Notes under the pieces: model-generated | Databases searched by the model: none | Told to the model about the DNA's origin: nothing | The model's input: only the letters and a program-made list of their open reading frames with translations | Assembly: GCA_020722565.1 (NCBI GenBank) | Contig: DYKO01000003.1 | Span: 124,001-188,000, forward strand | Length of the DNA: 64,000 nt | Direction: 5' to 3' | From: Rikenella microfusus | Lineage (GTDB): Bacteria; Bacteroidota; Bacteroidia; Bacteroidales; Tenuifilaceae | Shown here: positions 9,171 to 18,047 of the stretch, one piece after another | How positions within the stretch are numbered: position 1 is the first letter of the stretch | Layout: every line of letters begins with the position of its first letter | Made by a program: the position numbers and the translations under genes

Positions 9171-9239
9171 GTGATCCCGAGCGTAGCAAGGAATCTCTTT
9201 TTAATAGCGAAGGGATGCTTCGACGAGTTCAGCATGACA
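9171..9239. repeat. Dispersed palindromic repeat, copy 1a
   Basis: The left arm contains ATCCCGAGCGTAGCAAGG..ATCTC and the right arm GGGATGCTTCGACGAGTTC then AGCATGAC, which is roughly its reverse complement. The same unit recurs at 9277-9343 and at 46277-46343 and 46378-46445. Confidence 0.75.
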
Positions 9240-9276
9240 GGAAGGGCACAGTGTAACAGGAGATTAAGGTTCTCTC

Positions 9277-9343
9277 TTGTCTTCCCGAGCGAAGTCGAGG
9301 GATCTGGAAAAAGTATCGAGAGATCCCACCCTTCCCTGTCATC
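9277..9343. repeat. Dispersed palindromic repeat, copy 1b
   Basis: The left arm TCCCGAGCGAAGTCGAGG precedes GATCT, with a right arm through AGAGATCCCACC to CTGTCATCC. It lies 37 bases after copy 1a, and the same paired arrangement is seen at 46.3 kb. Confidence 0.65.
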
Positions 9344-9766
9344 CCATGCATAGCCAAGGCTACTGATATAAACGTTCTAAAAGCGATGGGAGGTTGCTTT
9401 TACCATGCTTTATATTTATGATATTCAGCATAATAACCCATTTTCGGTATTTGATTATAATATTTTCGGATAATAAAGAAAGTTTAAACCATGGTTTGAA
9501 TTGTTGACACGAAAGCAAAACGGCGAGCAGTAATCAGCTCAATGCCTGTAATGCGTGTTGAAACAGGCCGTGCCGGGAAGCGATCACCGAAAACCACAAT
9601 TGCACTGGCTGTGCCAAAGCAATGCCTTGCACCTATAGGAAAACGGCATTAATTTGTGCTTTATACATGAGTTGCAGGGACATAAGGCAGAAAGATCGAG
9701 AATTAATTCATAGTTAGTTGATTCCTAAAAATGTTAACATTGTCAACAAAATAAATCTATTATGGA
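9344..9766. other. Non-coding region, unassigned
   Basis: No coding frame stands out. About 9510-9650 is less AT-rich than its surroundings and has short inverted repeats (GCCTG around 9545 with CAGGC around 9567). I do not recognise it; it could be an old element remnant or an RNA. Confidence 0.4.
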
Positions 9767-9855
9767 GGTACGGTTATACAACCAAATTAGATACAAATAA
9801 TTACTTTGGCCGGATTAAAAATGATTTATCAACTATGCGAAAAAAAGACCGTACT
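9767..9855 (+). repeat. Inverted-repeat element A left of the TonB receptor module
   Basis: It starts GGTACGGTTATACA (9767-9780) and ends GACCGTACT (9847-9855), so its ends are near complementary. CAACTATGC lies at 9830-9838. The right-hand element at 12789-12898 shows the same three landmarks in opposite orientation. Confidence 0.5.
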
Positions 9856-9892
9856 AAATTAAAAAGTTAATGGGGAAAATTGAGAAGAATAT

Positions 9893-9923
9893 TTTGTAGA
9901 ATGATTTTGATTAAATAATTTTG
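9893..9923 (+). promoter_or_regulatory. Promoter of the His-rich protein / TonB receptor pair
   Basis: TTTG (9893-9896), 19 bases, TAATTTTG (9916-9923): a full consensus match. The ATG of the first gene is only 7 bases after the -7 box, which predicts a transcript with almost no 5' leader. Confidence 0.65.
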
Positions 9924-9929
9924 CCATCG

Positions 9930-10292
9930 ATGAATTTTTCTGTAAGAAATACATTAAAAAAGACTTTTGCAATCCTAATGATTGGGATTGTAGGATTGTT
10001 AATTGTTAATAGAGGATTATTTTTACACTCTCACAAACTTGAAAACGGGTCAGTTGTAATCCACTCACACCCGTATAATAAAAGCCAAGATTCTGAACCT
10101 TTTAAAAAACACCATCATACAAAAGCAGAGTTTATTTTCTTTGAAAAGTTAAACGTTCTGTTTTTCTTAATAATCCTGATTCTTACATATCTTTTATTAA
10201 TCAGGGGAAAAATATTTTTTGTATATGTAGAGAAAATTTATTCTTCACTTATATCTTTTTCCTATCAGGGAAGGGCTCCACCTATTTTATAA
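9930..10292 (+). CDS. Small His-rich membrane protein upstream of a TonB receptor
   Basis: About 120 residues; no family recognised with certainty. An N-terminal hydrophobic segment (about residues 9-29) is followed by a His-rich stretch with HSHK, VVIHSHPY and a KKHHH cluster. A second membrane segment (FFLIILILTYLLLI) follows, and the tail ends RAPPIL. The His clusters lie between the two hydrophobic segments, which suggests a metal-binding periplasmic or membrane protein. Position 93 bases before the TonB receptor gene supports a shared metal-uptake role; that role is inference. I prefer ATG 9930 (MNFSVRN) over the in-frame TTG at 9921, which overlaps the -7 promoter box. Confidence 0.7.
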   Translation: MNFSVRNTLKKTFAILMIGIVGLLIVNRGLFLHSHKLENGSVVIHSHPYNKSQDSEPFKKHHHTKAEFIFFEKLNVLFFLIILILTYLLLIRGKIFFVYVEKIYSSLISFSYQGRAPPIL

Positions 10293-10384
10293 TATCATTA
10301 CACATTCCCTTTTTAGTTTGTTTAGTCAAAGATATTTTAAATCAACGACTAGAGATTTCTAATTATTAATTTTAATATGATATT

Positions 10385-12769
10385 ATGAAAAGTATAAATA
10401 TTATCATGACAATACTTTTATTGTCATTTTATCAAGTTAATTATGCACAAAAAGAAAAAACAGATGCTAATGTTTTTGGGCATGTATTATCTACGGACAG
10501 TGAGGGACATTTATCTTTTGCCAACATACAGGTCAAAGGTACAACAATAGGTACAACAACCGACGAAACCGGTCATTATCAATTGATAAATTTACCTGAA
10601 GGTAAGCATGTTTTATTGGTAACTTACATAGGCTATAAACCTAAAGAAATTGAAATCACAATAAAAAAAGGAGAAACGAAGGAAGTAAATTTTACATTGG
10701 AAAGAGATGCGCTGGGGATTGATGAAGTAGTTGTTTCAGCAGACAGAGGAGAACAAAAACGCGCTGAGGCTCCGGTGATAGTAAATACCATTTCACCTAA
10801 ACTTTTTAATACCACACAATCTGTAACCTTGGGAGAAGGGCTAAATTTTTCCCCAGGATTACGCCTTGAAAACAACTGTCAAAACTGTGGTTTTTCACAG
10901 GTTCGAATGAACGGTATGGAGGGTCCTTATTCACAGATTTTAATTAATAGTCGTCCAATATTTAGTGGATTGGCTGGAGTTTATGGATTAGAACTTATAC
11001 CATCAAATATGATTGAAAAGGTGGAGGTTGTCCGAGGAGGCGGTTCAGTTTTGTATGGTAGCAATGCAATAGCGGGAACCATTAATATTATTTTAAAAGA
11101 CCCCAGAACAAATAGCTATGAGGCAGGTACAAATTATGCACTTACCGGTATTGGGGTTAAGGGTACAGGAGGTGAGGCTCCTGATTATTCCTTGAACTTT
11201 AACACCACTCTTGTTTCTGATGACCATAAAACGGGTATGTCGTTATATGGTTTTACAAGGAAAAGAGAGCTATTTGATGCAAATGGCGACAGTTTTTCAG
11301 AATTAGCACCCCTTGAAAATCTGACACTGGGTATGAGAATTTTTCATAGGTTTGGATTACGTGATAAATTGGCATTTGATTTTTTTGGTATAAATGAACA
11401 ACGTGATGGCGGAAATAAACAGGATTATCCACTTCATGAAAGGGATATTGCTGAGGCATTAACCCATAAAATGAAGGTTGTAGGATTAACCTATGAGCGT
11501 TTTTTCAGAGAATACGATTTATTGTCAGTGTATGCCTCTGGTCAATTTTTGAACAGAGATTCTTATTATGGAGCCCATCAATCATTAAAAGATTATGGAA
11601 ATTCAAAAGACAATACCTACAATATTGGATTACAGTACAAAGCCTTATTTGGTAATACAACATTAGTAGGTGGCGTTGAAAATACAGGAGGCTTTCTTTT
11701 GGACAAAAAATTAGGATATCCTGACTTGGAAAACGCTGAAATTGATTTTAGTGATTCAACCATTAATTACACACATACCAAAAACACCGTTGTTGCTGAC
11801 CAATCTTCAATTACAACAGGGGTTTTTGCCCAGTATGAATTAAAATTACACAAACTAAAAGTTGTTGCAGGAGCAAGGTTCGACCATTATGAAATAAAAG
11901 ATTTAGCAAATGAAGGCGCTGAACCCAAAGCAGGGAATGTAATAAGTCCAAGAATTAGTTTTATGTTTGATATTGTTAACTCATTGCAGGCAAGGTTAAG
12001 TTATTCACAAGGGTACCGTGCCCCGCAGATATTTGATGAAGACTTACATATTGAAACATCAGGTTCAAGACAGGTTATACATCAAAATGATCCAAATTTA
12101 AAACAAGAGACGAGCCATAGTATTACGGCATCATTCGATTTTAATGAGTTAATAGGTACTGTATATACCGGATTTTTAGTAGAAGGGTTTTACACAAAAC
12201 TTATTGATGCGTTTGCTAATGAATTTGGTGAGCCCGATGAAAACGGGACAGTAATTTATACCCGTGTAAATTCAGATGGTGGTGCTGTTGTGCAAGGGGT
12301 AAATATGGAGCTAAAACTAAAGCCTCTTAAATACTTTTCACTTACATCAGGTTTTACCTTGCAAACAAGTAAATTTGAAATACCACAAGAAGATTTTAAT
12401 GAAAAGAGGTTTTTTCGTACGCCAAATCAATACGGATTTTTTGCAATTGACTGGGATTTTAATAAAAATTTCCGTCTTTCAACAACAGGATACTATACAG
12501 GAAGCATGTTAGTCCCCTATTTTGGGACAGAAAATCCTAATGGCGAATTACGTGAATCTAATAGTTTTTTTGATCTTGGCATAAAACTAAGCTATAAAGT
12601 AAAATTGAATGGTGCTACGGCAGAATTTTTGGGTGGATTAAAAAATATTTTCAATTCATATCAAAATGATTTTGATAAAGGGATTGACCGTGATCCTGCA
12701 TATATTTACGGACCCTTATCACCTAGAACGATTTATTTTGGGATTAAAATTGGGAATCTATTAAATTAA
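10385..12769 (+). CDS. TonB-dependent outer-membrane receptor
   Basis: 794 residues. The signal peptide (1-21, ending VNYA) precedes Gln22. A carboxypeptidase-regulatory-like domain (about 30-110, VFGHVLST.., TIGTTTDETGHYQLINLPEG) is followed by a plug domain (about 118-245) containing ENNCQNCGFSQVRMNGMEGP and VEVVRGGGSVLYGSNAIAG, then a 22-strand-type barrel to the C-terminus. It would import a chelate or cofactor across the outer membrane with energy from TonB. The CQNC pair in the plug and the His-rich upstream partner suggest a metal or metal complex, but the ligand is not shown. The DNA looks more AT-rich than neighbouring genes, and the unit is flanked by related inverted elements. Confidence 0.92.
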   Translation: MKSINIIMTILLLSFYQVNYAQKEKTDANVFGHVLSTDSEGHLSFANIQVKGTTIGTTTDETGHYQLINLPEGKHVLLVTYIGYKPKEIEITIKKGETKEVNFTLERDALGIDEVVVSADRGEQKRAEAPVIVNTISPKLFNTTQSVTLGEGLNFSPGLRLENNCQNCGFSQVRMNGMEGPYSQILINSRPIFSGLAGVYGLELIPSNMIEKVEVVRGGGSVLYGSNAIAGTINIILKDPRTNSYEAGTNYALTGIGVKGTGGEAPDYSLNFNTTLVSDDHKTGMSLYGFTRKRELFDANGDSFSELAPLENLTLGMRIFHRFGLRDKLAFDFFGINEQRDGGNKQDYPLHERDIAEALTHKMKVVGLTYERFFREYDLLSVYASGQFLNRDSYYGAHQSLKDYGNSKDNTYNIGLQYKALFGNTTLVGGVENTGGFLLDKKLGYPDLENAEIDFSDSTINYTHTKNTVVADQSSITTGVFAQYELKLHKLKVVAGARFDHYEIKDLANEGAEPKAGNVISPRISFMFDIVNSLQARLSYSQGYRAPQIFDEDLHIETSGSRQVIHQNDPNLKQETSHSITASFDFNELIGTVYTGFLVEGFYTKLIDAFANEFGEPDENGTVIYTRVNSDGGAVVQGVNMELKLKPLKYFSLTSGFTLQTSKFEIPQEDFNEKRFFRTPNQYGFFAIDWDFNKNFRLSTTGYYTGSMLVPYFGTENPNGELRESNSFFDLGIKLSYKVKLNGATAEFLGGLKNIFNSYQNDFDKGIDRDPAYIYGPLSPRTIYFGIKIGNLLN

Positions 12770-12788
12770 CATGCTCAACTTGTAATTT

Positions 12789-12898
12789 GCGGTATGGTTA
12801 ACTGCCAGCATAGTTGTAAAGTCCAAGTTTATTGACCGTTTTAACAGGTTTGCATCTAAATAATTTACAATTTTGCAATCGGCATATAACCATACCGC
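12789..12898 (-). repeat. Inverted-repeat element B right of the TonB receptor module
   Basis: GCGGTATGGTTA (12789-12800) and TAACCATACCGC (12887-12898) are perfect 12-base inverted ends. Inner matches continue imperfectly (ACTGCC vs TATGCC; TTGTAAA vs TTGTAAA). Read on the minus strand it opens GGTATGGTTATA and later has TTTACAACTATGC, matching element A at 9767-9855. Confidence 0.6.
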
Positions 12899-13555
12899 TT
12901 TTCTTTAGTTTATTTTTATTGTGAGAAAGAAAAATTGTTTTAAAGAATACTAAATACCAATATTTTGTATTAATAGATGATTAATAGTTCTTTTGACATA
13001 ATAATTGATTTTTATAGTAATATAATAGTAAAGATAATCTCTTTTAAAACTAGTATTATTGTACTACAGATTACTACTTTTTTGCCAATTTCTATCCGGA
13101 TTTTTAAAAAATTACATCAAATGCATGTAATGGAACAAATTAATTTTGCGAAAGATATCCCAATTTGAGAGCAGCCAAGCAGGGTTTTGTTATCATCCAG
13201 CAAGTGCTTCAATGGGAAGCTAAGTGCTTAAGTTATTTATTGGCAGCCAGCAAATCAGGTCTAATTTAAAACAATGGGTCAAAACTCGAACTTGCGTTTG
13301 CTGCAGAGTGTTTGGGTAAATCAAACTTACACTTTAGATTTTAAAGATTATATGTTTTCAGGATCTTTAAATTTTATTTTGAGCAACATATATCTGACCG
13401 TAACGATTGATTAATTAGATTACATTCTGTTTTTGCATGAAAAAATTTAATTTACAATAGTTTACATTTAAAAAAACATCTTTAATTTTCAGTTTAGCGC
13501 CAGAAGTCCTTAGCAATTTTTTTCTTAGTTTTGGCTCAAATCAAATTCAAAAGAA
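12899..13555. other. AT-rich intergenic region, no gene seen
   Basis: The only frame of note (12977-13168, 63 codons) is dominated by Ile/Lys/Phe from AT-rich DNA and has no start signals. A short palindrome (ATTACAT..ATGTAAT, 13111-13131) is present. Nothing else was recognised. Confidence 0.55.
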
Positions 13556-14524
13556 ATGTTGAGCAAAAAAACTTTGGGGCGATACGAAAAGATCAAGTTT
13601 CTCTACTATCTTAAAACCGGATGGATGCCATATTTCCCCTATGAAATTTACCGTAAACGATTGACAAAGATTATAAATGATCCAGAAGCAGAAGGCGAAG
13701 AGGTACTATTTAGGGTAAATTACTACAATAAGTTGGTAGAATCCTTTTCACTGGACAAAACAGCTGATTCCGTAAGCATCGAAAACTTTAAGCTGAAGAA
13801 TTACAAAAGCACCTATTTTTTTGATACACTTGAGTACCTGCGATATTTTGATCCGCAGTATAAGGTACGGCCGCTTTTTGGGGATATCACCTATATTCCT
13901 GAAGTTCCGTCAATTGTAAAAAGCAGACCCATTGCAGGAGATAATTCCAACTCAGTACTGCTCAACCTAGATAAATATCGTCATTTTCAATTTATTAGCG
14001 ATGCGGTGGGCTACGATGATAAAAAGGATATGCTGGTTTGGCGCGGACACGTATCGGCGCAGAAGCAAAACCGTATCGATTTTCTTCAGAAATTTTGGAA
14101 TCATCCCCTATGCGATGTGGGTTACACCAACGATTGGAACGGTGATCCGCGTTGGAAAAAGGGATGGCTAACCATGGCCGAGCAGTTAGGGTACAAATTT
14201 ATTCTATGCCTTGAGGGGGTAGACGTGGCTACCAATTTGAAATGGGTTATGTCGTCGAACTCTGTTGCGGTTTCAACACAACCCCGTTTCGAAACCTGGT
14301 TCATGGAAGGGACTCTAATTCCCGATTACCATTACATTCAGGTTGCCGACGATTTCAGTGACCTTGAGAATAAACTTCAATACTACCGTCAAAATCCTGA
14401 AAAAGTAAAGGCAATTATAGCAAATGCACAAAATTTTATTAGTAAATTTATAAATAAAAGACGTGAGCGACTCATATCGCTTTTGGTTCTCAAAAAGTAC
14501 TTTGATCTTCAAAATAATTATTAA
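13556..14524 (+). CDS. Glycosyltransferase family 90-like (CAP10/LpsA type)
   Basis: 322 residues, no signal peptide. The pattern is that of CAP10/GT90 enzymes: SIVKSRPIAGDN.NSVLLNLD, MLVWRGHVSAQKQNRIDF, a CDVGYTND strand, WLTMAEQLGYKFILCLEGVDVATNLKWVM and the closing NSVAVSTQPRFETWFMEGTLIP with YHYIQV and a later helix. Bacterial members transfer sugars onto LPS core or surface glycans; donor and acceptor cannot be predicted here. It stands alone after a 0.8 kb gap and is followed 29 bases later by DUF3078. ATG at 13556. Confidence 0.86.
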   Translation: MLSKKTLGRYEKIKFLYYLKTGWMPYFPYEIYRKRLTKIINDPEAEGEEVLFRVNYYNKLVESFSLDKTADSVSIENFKLKNYKSTYFFDTLEYLRYFDPQYKVRPLFGDITYIPEVPSIVKSRPIAGDNSNSVLLNLDKYRHFQFISDAVGYDDKKDMLVWRGHVSAQKQNRIDFLQKFWNHPLCDVGYTNDWNGDPRWKKGWLTMAEQLGYKFILCLEGVDVATNLKWVMSSNSVAVSTQPRFETWFMEGTLIPDYHYIQVADDFSDLENKLQYYRQNPEKVKAIIANAQNFISKFINKRRERLISLLVLKKYFDLQNNY

Positions 14525-14553
14525 CTAGAAGAAACCTTCATAATTTAAAAGAT

Positions 14554-15504
14554 ATGACAAGAATTAAGATTTTAACAGCATTTACTATTGCTATAATACC
14601 CTACATGGTGCTATCTCAGGTAACTGAGGCCGAGAACCAACTGAAAACCATTGCAACCGATACACTTGAGGGTTGGAAAAAGGGGCTTGCCCTTGGTATT
14701 AATGTAAACCAAACCTCACTCACAAACTGGGCTGCCGGAGGTCAGAGCTCCTTTGCGCTGGGAACCGTTTTCAGTGGTTTTGTCCGCTACAAAACGGCTA
14801 AAACATCGTGGGAAAATACCATTGATTTAGGTTATGGTATTTTGAACCAGGAGGGTGTTCGGTTTCTAAAGAAAACCGATGATAAAATAGACCTAATGTC
14901 GAAATACGGTCGCGAGGCTATTAAGAACCTTTACTATGCCGTTTTGGTAAACTTTAAAACACAGTTCACCACTGGATATAAGTATCCGAACGATAGCACC
15001 CGAATAAAAATATCGGAACGATTTGCCCCGGCCTATTTAATTGGTGCCGTGGGTATGGATTTTAAGCCCAATAACAATCTTAGCATCTTTGCTGCCCCTG
15101 CTACTGGTAAGTTAACCATAGTTGCCGATACCATGCTATCAAATGCTGGTACCTTTGGGGTGAAAAAGGGCGAGCAAACCCGTAAAGAACTTGGTGGTTA
15201 CGTTCGTATTGTTTATACCAAAAACGATTTTCAAAAGGAGTGGCTTAAAAACCTAACTCTTACCACTAAGGTCGATCTTTTTTCTAACTACCTCGATAAG
15301 CCCCAAAACGTTGTGGTAAACTGGGAAACACTTCTAATTATGAAGGTTAACCGGTATATAAATGTAACCCTAACCACTCAACTTATTTACGATGATAAGG
15401 TTAAGATTGGTTGCGATACTAATGGTGATGGTGTTACTGATACCAGCTGCCCAAGAATTCAGTTTAAGGAGATTCTTGGCGTTGGGATAACGGTGAAAAT
15501 ATAG
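14554..15504 (+). CDS. DUF3078 outer-membrane beta-barrel protein
   Basis: 316 residues. The signal peptide (1-21, ending MVLS) precedes Gln22. The mature protein matches DUF3078: GWKKGLALGINVNQTSLTNW, GQSSFALGTVFSGFVRYK, the YGILNQEG.RFLKKTDDKIDL strand and alternating hydrophobic strands to the C-terminus (..EILGVGITVKI). The family is a Bacteroidota beta-barrel of unknown function, probably in the outer membrane. Spacing of 29 bases from the glycosyltransferase suggests joint transcription. Confidence 0.9.
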   Translation: MTRIKILTAFTIAIIPYMVLSQVTEAENQLKTIATDTLEGWKKGLALGINVNQTSLTNWAAGGQSSFALGTVFSGFVRYKTAKTSWENTIDLGYGILNQEGVRFLKKTDDKIDLMSKYGREAIKNLYYAVLVNFKTQFTTGYKYPNDSTRIKISERFAPAYLIGAVGMDFKPNNNLSIFAAPATGKLTIVADTMLSNAGTFGVKKGEQTRKELGGYVRIVYTKNDFQKEWLKNLTLTTKVDLFSNYLDKPQNVVVNWETLLIMKVNRYINVTLTTQLIYDDKVKIGCDTNGDGVTDTSCPRIQFKEILGVGITVKI

Positions 15505-15564
15505 CCGGTTTGGAGTTTATTGTAAAAACGTTTAGTTTTGAATGGATGTTTAAAGTAGATAAAA

Positions 15565-17094
15565 ATGCCTTTTCTGAATGCCATTCTTAAGTGGGTTAAC
15601 ACTAAGCGGCTATACAGCATCGATTTATTCAGGAAATACCCTTTTGAAGTTCAGCGCGATGTGCTGATTTCGTTGCTTAAACAGGGTTCAAAAACAGAGT
15701 ATGGTACTAGGTACGGATTTGATTCCATTAAAACAATTGAGGAATACCAGCAAAAGGTACCCATTGTTGACTACGAGGGTTTAAAACCCTACATTGAAAG
15801 GTTACGTCAGGGAGAAGAACGCCTGCTATGGCCTAGCGAAATCCGATGGTTTGCCAAATCGTCGGGAACCACGCAAAGCAAGAGCAAGTTTATACCGGTA
15901 AGCAACGATGCTTTGGAGGATTGCCATTTCAGAGGGGCACGCGATGTGCTGGCCATTTACACCAACCTATATCCCGAGAATAACCTCTTTAGCGGTAAGG
16001 GATTAACACTTGGCGGCAGCCATCAGGTCGATAACTTTTCTATGAACTCGTTCTACGGAGACCTCTCGGCTATACTTATTGAGAATCAGCCCTGGTGGGT
16101 TGATTTTATTCGAACCCCAAGCCAAAGGGTTGCCCTAATCCCCGACTGGGAGGAAAAGTTGGAACAGCTTACCCACGAAACCATAAAGGAGAACGTAACC
16201 AGTATAGCAGGAGTTCCCTCGTGGAACCTGGTTATGATTAAGCACATTCTTGCCTACACCGGAAAAAGAAACTTACTTGAGGTTTGGCCTAAACTGGAAC
16301 TTTTTATGCATGGTGGAGTTAGCTTTACGCCCTACCGGGAGCAGTTTCAAAAGTTAATCCCCTCTTCTAATATGCATTACATGGAGTCCTATAATGCCAG
16401 CGAGGGCTTCTTTGCCATCCAAGACAACCCTAGCTTCGACGATATGCTACTAATGCTCGATTACGGCATCTTTTACGAGTTTATCCCCCTTGATGAACTA
16501 TCAAAGCCAAACCCACAGACGCTTACCGTAGCCGATGTTGAGGTGGGTAAAAACTATGCCATGGTTATTTCAACCAACACTGGACTTTGGCGATACCTCA
16601 TAGGTGATACCATCACTTTTACCTCAAGGGTTCCCCATAAAATTAAAATTACGGGTAGAACCCGTCACTTTATCAATGTTTTTGGTGAAGAGGTGATAAT
16701 AGACAACGCTGAAAGGGCTATTGATAAAGCCTGCCGGATTACTGGTGCCATGGTGGCCGATTACACTGCAGCTCCTGTATTTATGGAAGCCGACCGTAAG
16801 GGGTGCCACGAATGGCTCATTGAGTTTGAGCGACAACCATCGGACCTAAATCAGTTTGCCATTGAACTTGATAAAGCTCTTTGTGACGTAAACTCCGACT
16901 ACGAGGCTAAACGTGCTAAAAATATTACCCTCGACTTTCCGATTGTTCATGCTGCAGCTCCCGGAACCTTCTTTGAGTGGATGCGCCAGCGTGGTAAGTT
17001 GGGCGGGCAGAATAAGGTGCCTCGCCTTTCCAATACTCGCGAATACATCGAGCAACTATTAGCCATTACCCACCAACTTGGTGGAAGAAATTGA
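15565..17094 (+). CDS. GH3 family acyl-adenylate/thioester-forming protein
   Basis: 509 residues, typical of bacterial GH3 auxin-responsive-promoter-like proteins of the ANL superfamily. Seen are the P-loop-like WFAKSSGTTQSKSKFIPVS segment (A3-type motif, about residues 93-111), the YMESYNASEGFFAIQD motif, LWRYLIGDTITFTS and the hinge KITGRTRHFINVFGEEVI. Plant members adenylate and conjugate hormones to amino acids. In Bacteroidota the substrate is unknown, and it is possibly an amide ligase for a carboxylic acid. A 14-base perfect inverted repeat lies just downstream. Confidence 0.9.
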   Translation: MPFLNAILKWVNTKRLYSIDLFRKYPFEVQRDVLISLLKQGSKTEYGTRYGFDSIKTIEEYQQKVPIVDYEGLKPYIERLRQGEERLLWPSEIRWFAKSSGTTQSKSKFIPVSNDALEDCHFRGARDVLAIYTNLYPENNLFSGKGLTLGGSHQVDNFSMNSFYGDLSAILIENQPWWVDFIRTPSQRVALIPDWEEKLEQLTHETIKENVTSIAGVPSWNLVMIKHILAYTGKRNLLEVWPKLELFMHGGVSFTPYREQFQKLIPSSNMHYMESYNASEGFFAIQDNPSFDDMLLMLDYGIFYEFIPLDELSKPNPQTLTVADVEVGKNYAMVISTNTGLWRYLIGDTITFTSRVPHKIKITGRTRHFINVFGEEVIIDNAERAIDKACRITGAMVADYTAAPVFMEADRKGCHEWLIEFERQPSDLNQFAIELDKALCDVNSDYEAKRAKNITLDFPIVHAAAPGTFFEWMRQRGKLGGQNKVPRLSNTREYIEQLLAITHQLGGRN

Positions 17095-17103
17095 ACTCGT
17101 ATA

Positions 17104-17138
17104 TATTAAATTTCATCACTTTATGATGAAATTTAATA
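17104..17138. terminator. Perfect 14-base inverted repeat after the GH3 gene
   Basis: TATTAAATTTCATC (17104-17117), 7-base loop, GATGAAATTTAATA (17125-17138). It is AT-rich and lacks a T-run, so a terminator, mRNA-end stabiliser or protein-binding palindrome are all possible. It sits 10 bases after the GH3 stop. Confidence 0.45.
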
Positions 17139-17207
17139 AAACCAATGAGAATTTTTTACATCTTTAATTTACATTTTGTATTTTAAAATCCAAAAAACTA
17201 GAATAAA

Positions 17208-17822
17208 ATGCACATAGCCATTGCAGGAAATATTGGATCGGGAAAAACTACCCTAACGGGTTTGCTGGCCAAACACTACAAGAGGAAACCTCAGTATGAG
17301 GATGTTGATGATAACCCCTACCTAAATGATTTTTATGAGGATATGCAGCGCTGGAGCTTTAACCTACAGATTTATTTTCTGAATAGCCGCTTCAGCCAAA
17401 TTGTCGAGATCCATCGTAGCGGAGAGGATGTAATTCAGGATCGAACCATCTATGAGGATGCCCACATTTTTGCGCCCAATCTCCATCAAATGGGACTCAT
17501 GAGCACCCGCGATTTTAATAACTATCTCTCACTTTTTAACCTTATGACCTCTCTTGTTAAACCGCCTGATTTGCTCATTTACCTCAGGGCTTCGGTTCCT
17601 ACACTTGTTAGGCAAATTCAACGCCGCGGACGCGATTATGAAAAAAACATCCGTCTGGACTATCTTCAACGGCTTAACGAGCGTTACGAGGCATGGATAG
17701 AAGGCTACAAGTTGGGGAAGTTGTTGATTATTGATGTTGATAACCTCAACTTTACAGATAAACCTGAAGATTTAAGGTTTATCATTAATAAGATTGATGC
17801 ACAAATCCACGGACTGTTTTAG
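17208..17822 (+). CDS. Deoxynucleoside kinase
   Basis: 204 residues, the dNK/dGK/dCK-type fold. It phosphorylates a deoxynucleoside with a nucleoside triphosphate in the salvage pathway. The P-loop GNIGSGKTT occupies residues 7-15. YEDVDDNPYL carries the catalytic Glu region, RWSFNLQIYFLNSRF follows, then DRTIYEDAHIFA (the DRS-like motif), and the lid RRGRDYEKNIRLDYLQRL. Specificity (dA, dG or dC) cannot be read from sequence alone. It stands alone. ATG at 17208 fits the family N-terminus exactly. Confidence 0.92.
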   Translation: MHIAIAGNIGSGKTTLTGLLAKHYKRKPQYEDVDDNPYLNDFYEDMQRWSFNLQIYFLNSRFSQIVEIHRSGEDVIQDRTIYEDAHIFAPNLHQMGLMSTRDFNNYLSLFNLMTSLVKPPDLLIYLRASVPTLVRQIQRRGRDYEKNIRLDYLQRLNERYEAWIEGYKLGKLLIIDVDNLNFTDKPEDLRFIINKIDAQIHGLF

Positions 17823-18047
17823 CTATCTGTTTTTTATTCCAATACACGGGGTGTTTTCCATTAATTTAACAATGGGAAATACTTTTTATTACCCTTTTCA
17901 CTGCAATTAGAGGAGCTTCATCAACAGTAAACAAACTGTCATTATTAATGCCTAATTTTGTGACATTTTGACAAAAAAACTAGCTGGAATAAATTTTGAT
18001 GACCTTTAATTGCTTTAATGTAAATATTTTGAAGAAAAACAAGAGCT

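Noticed and set aside
12977-13168. 63-codon plus-strand frame
   Set aside because: Ile/Lys-rich from low GC, no domain or signal features.
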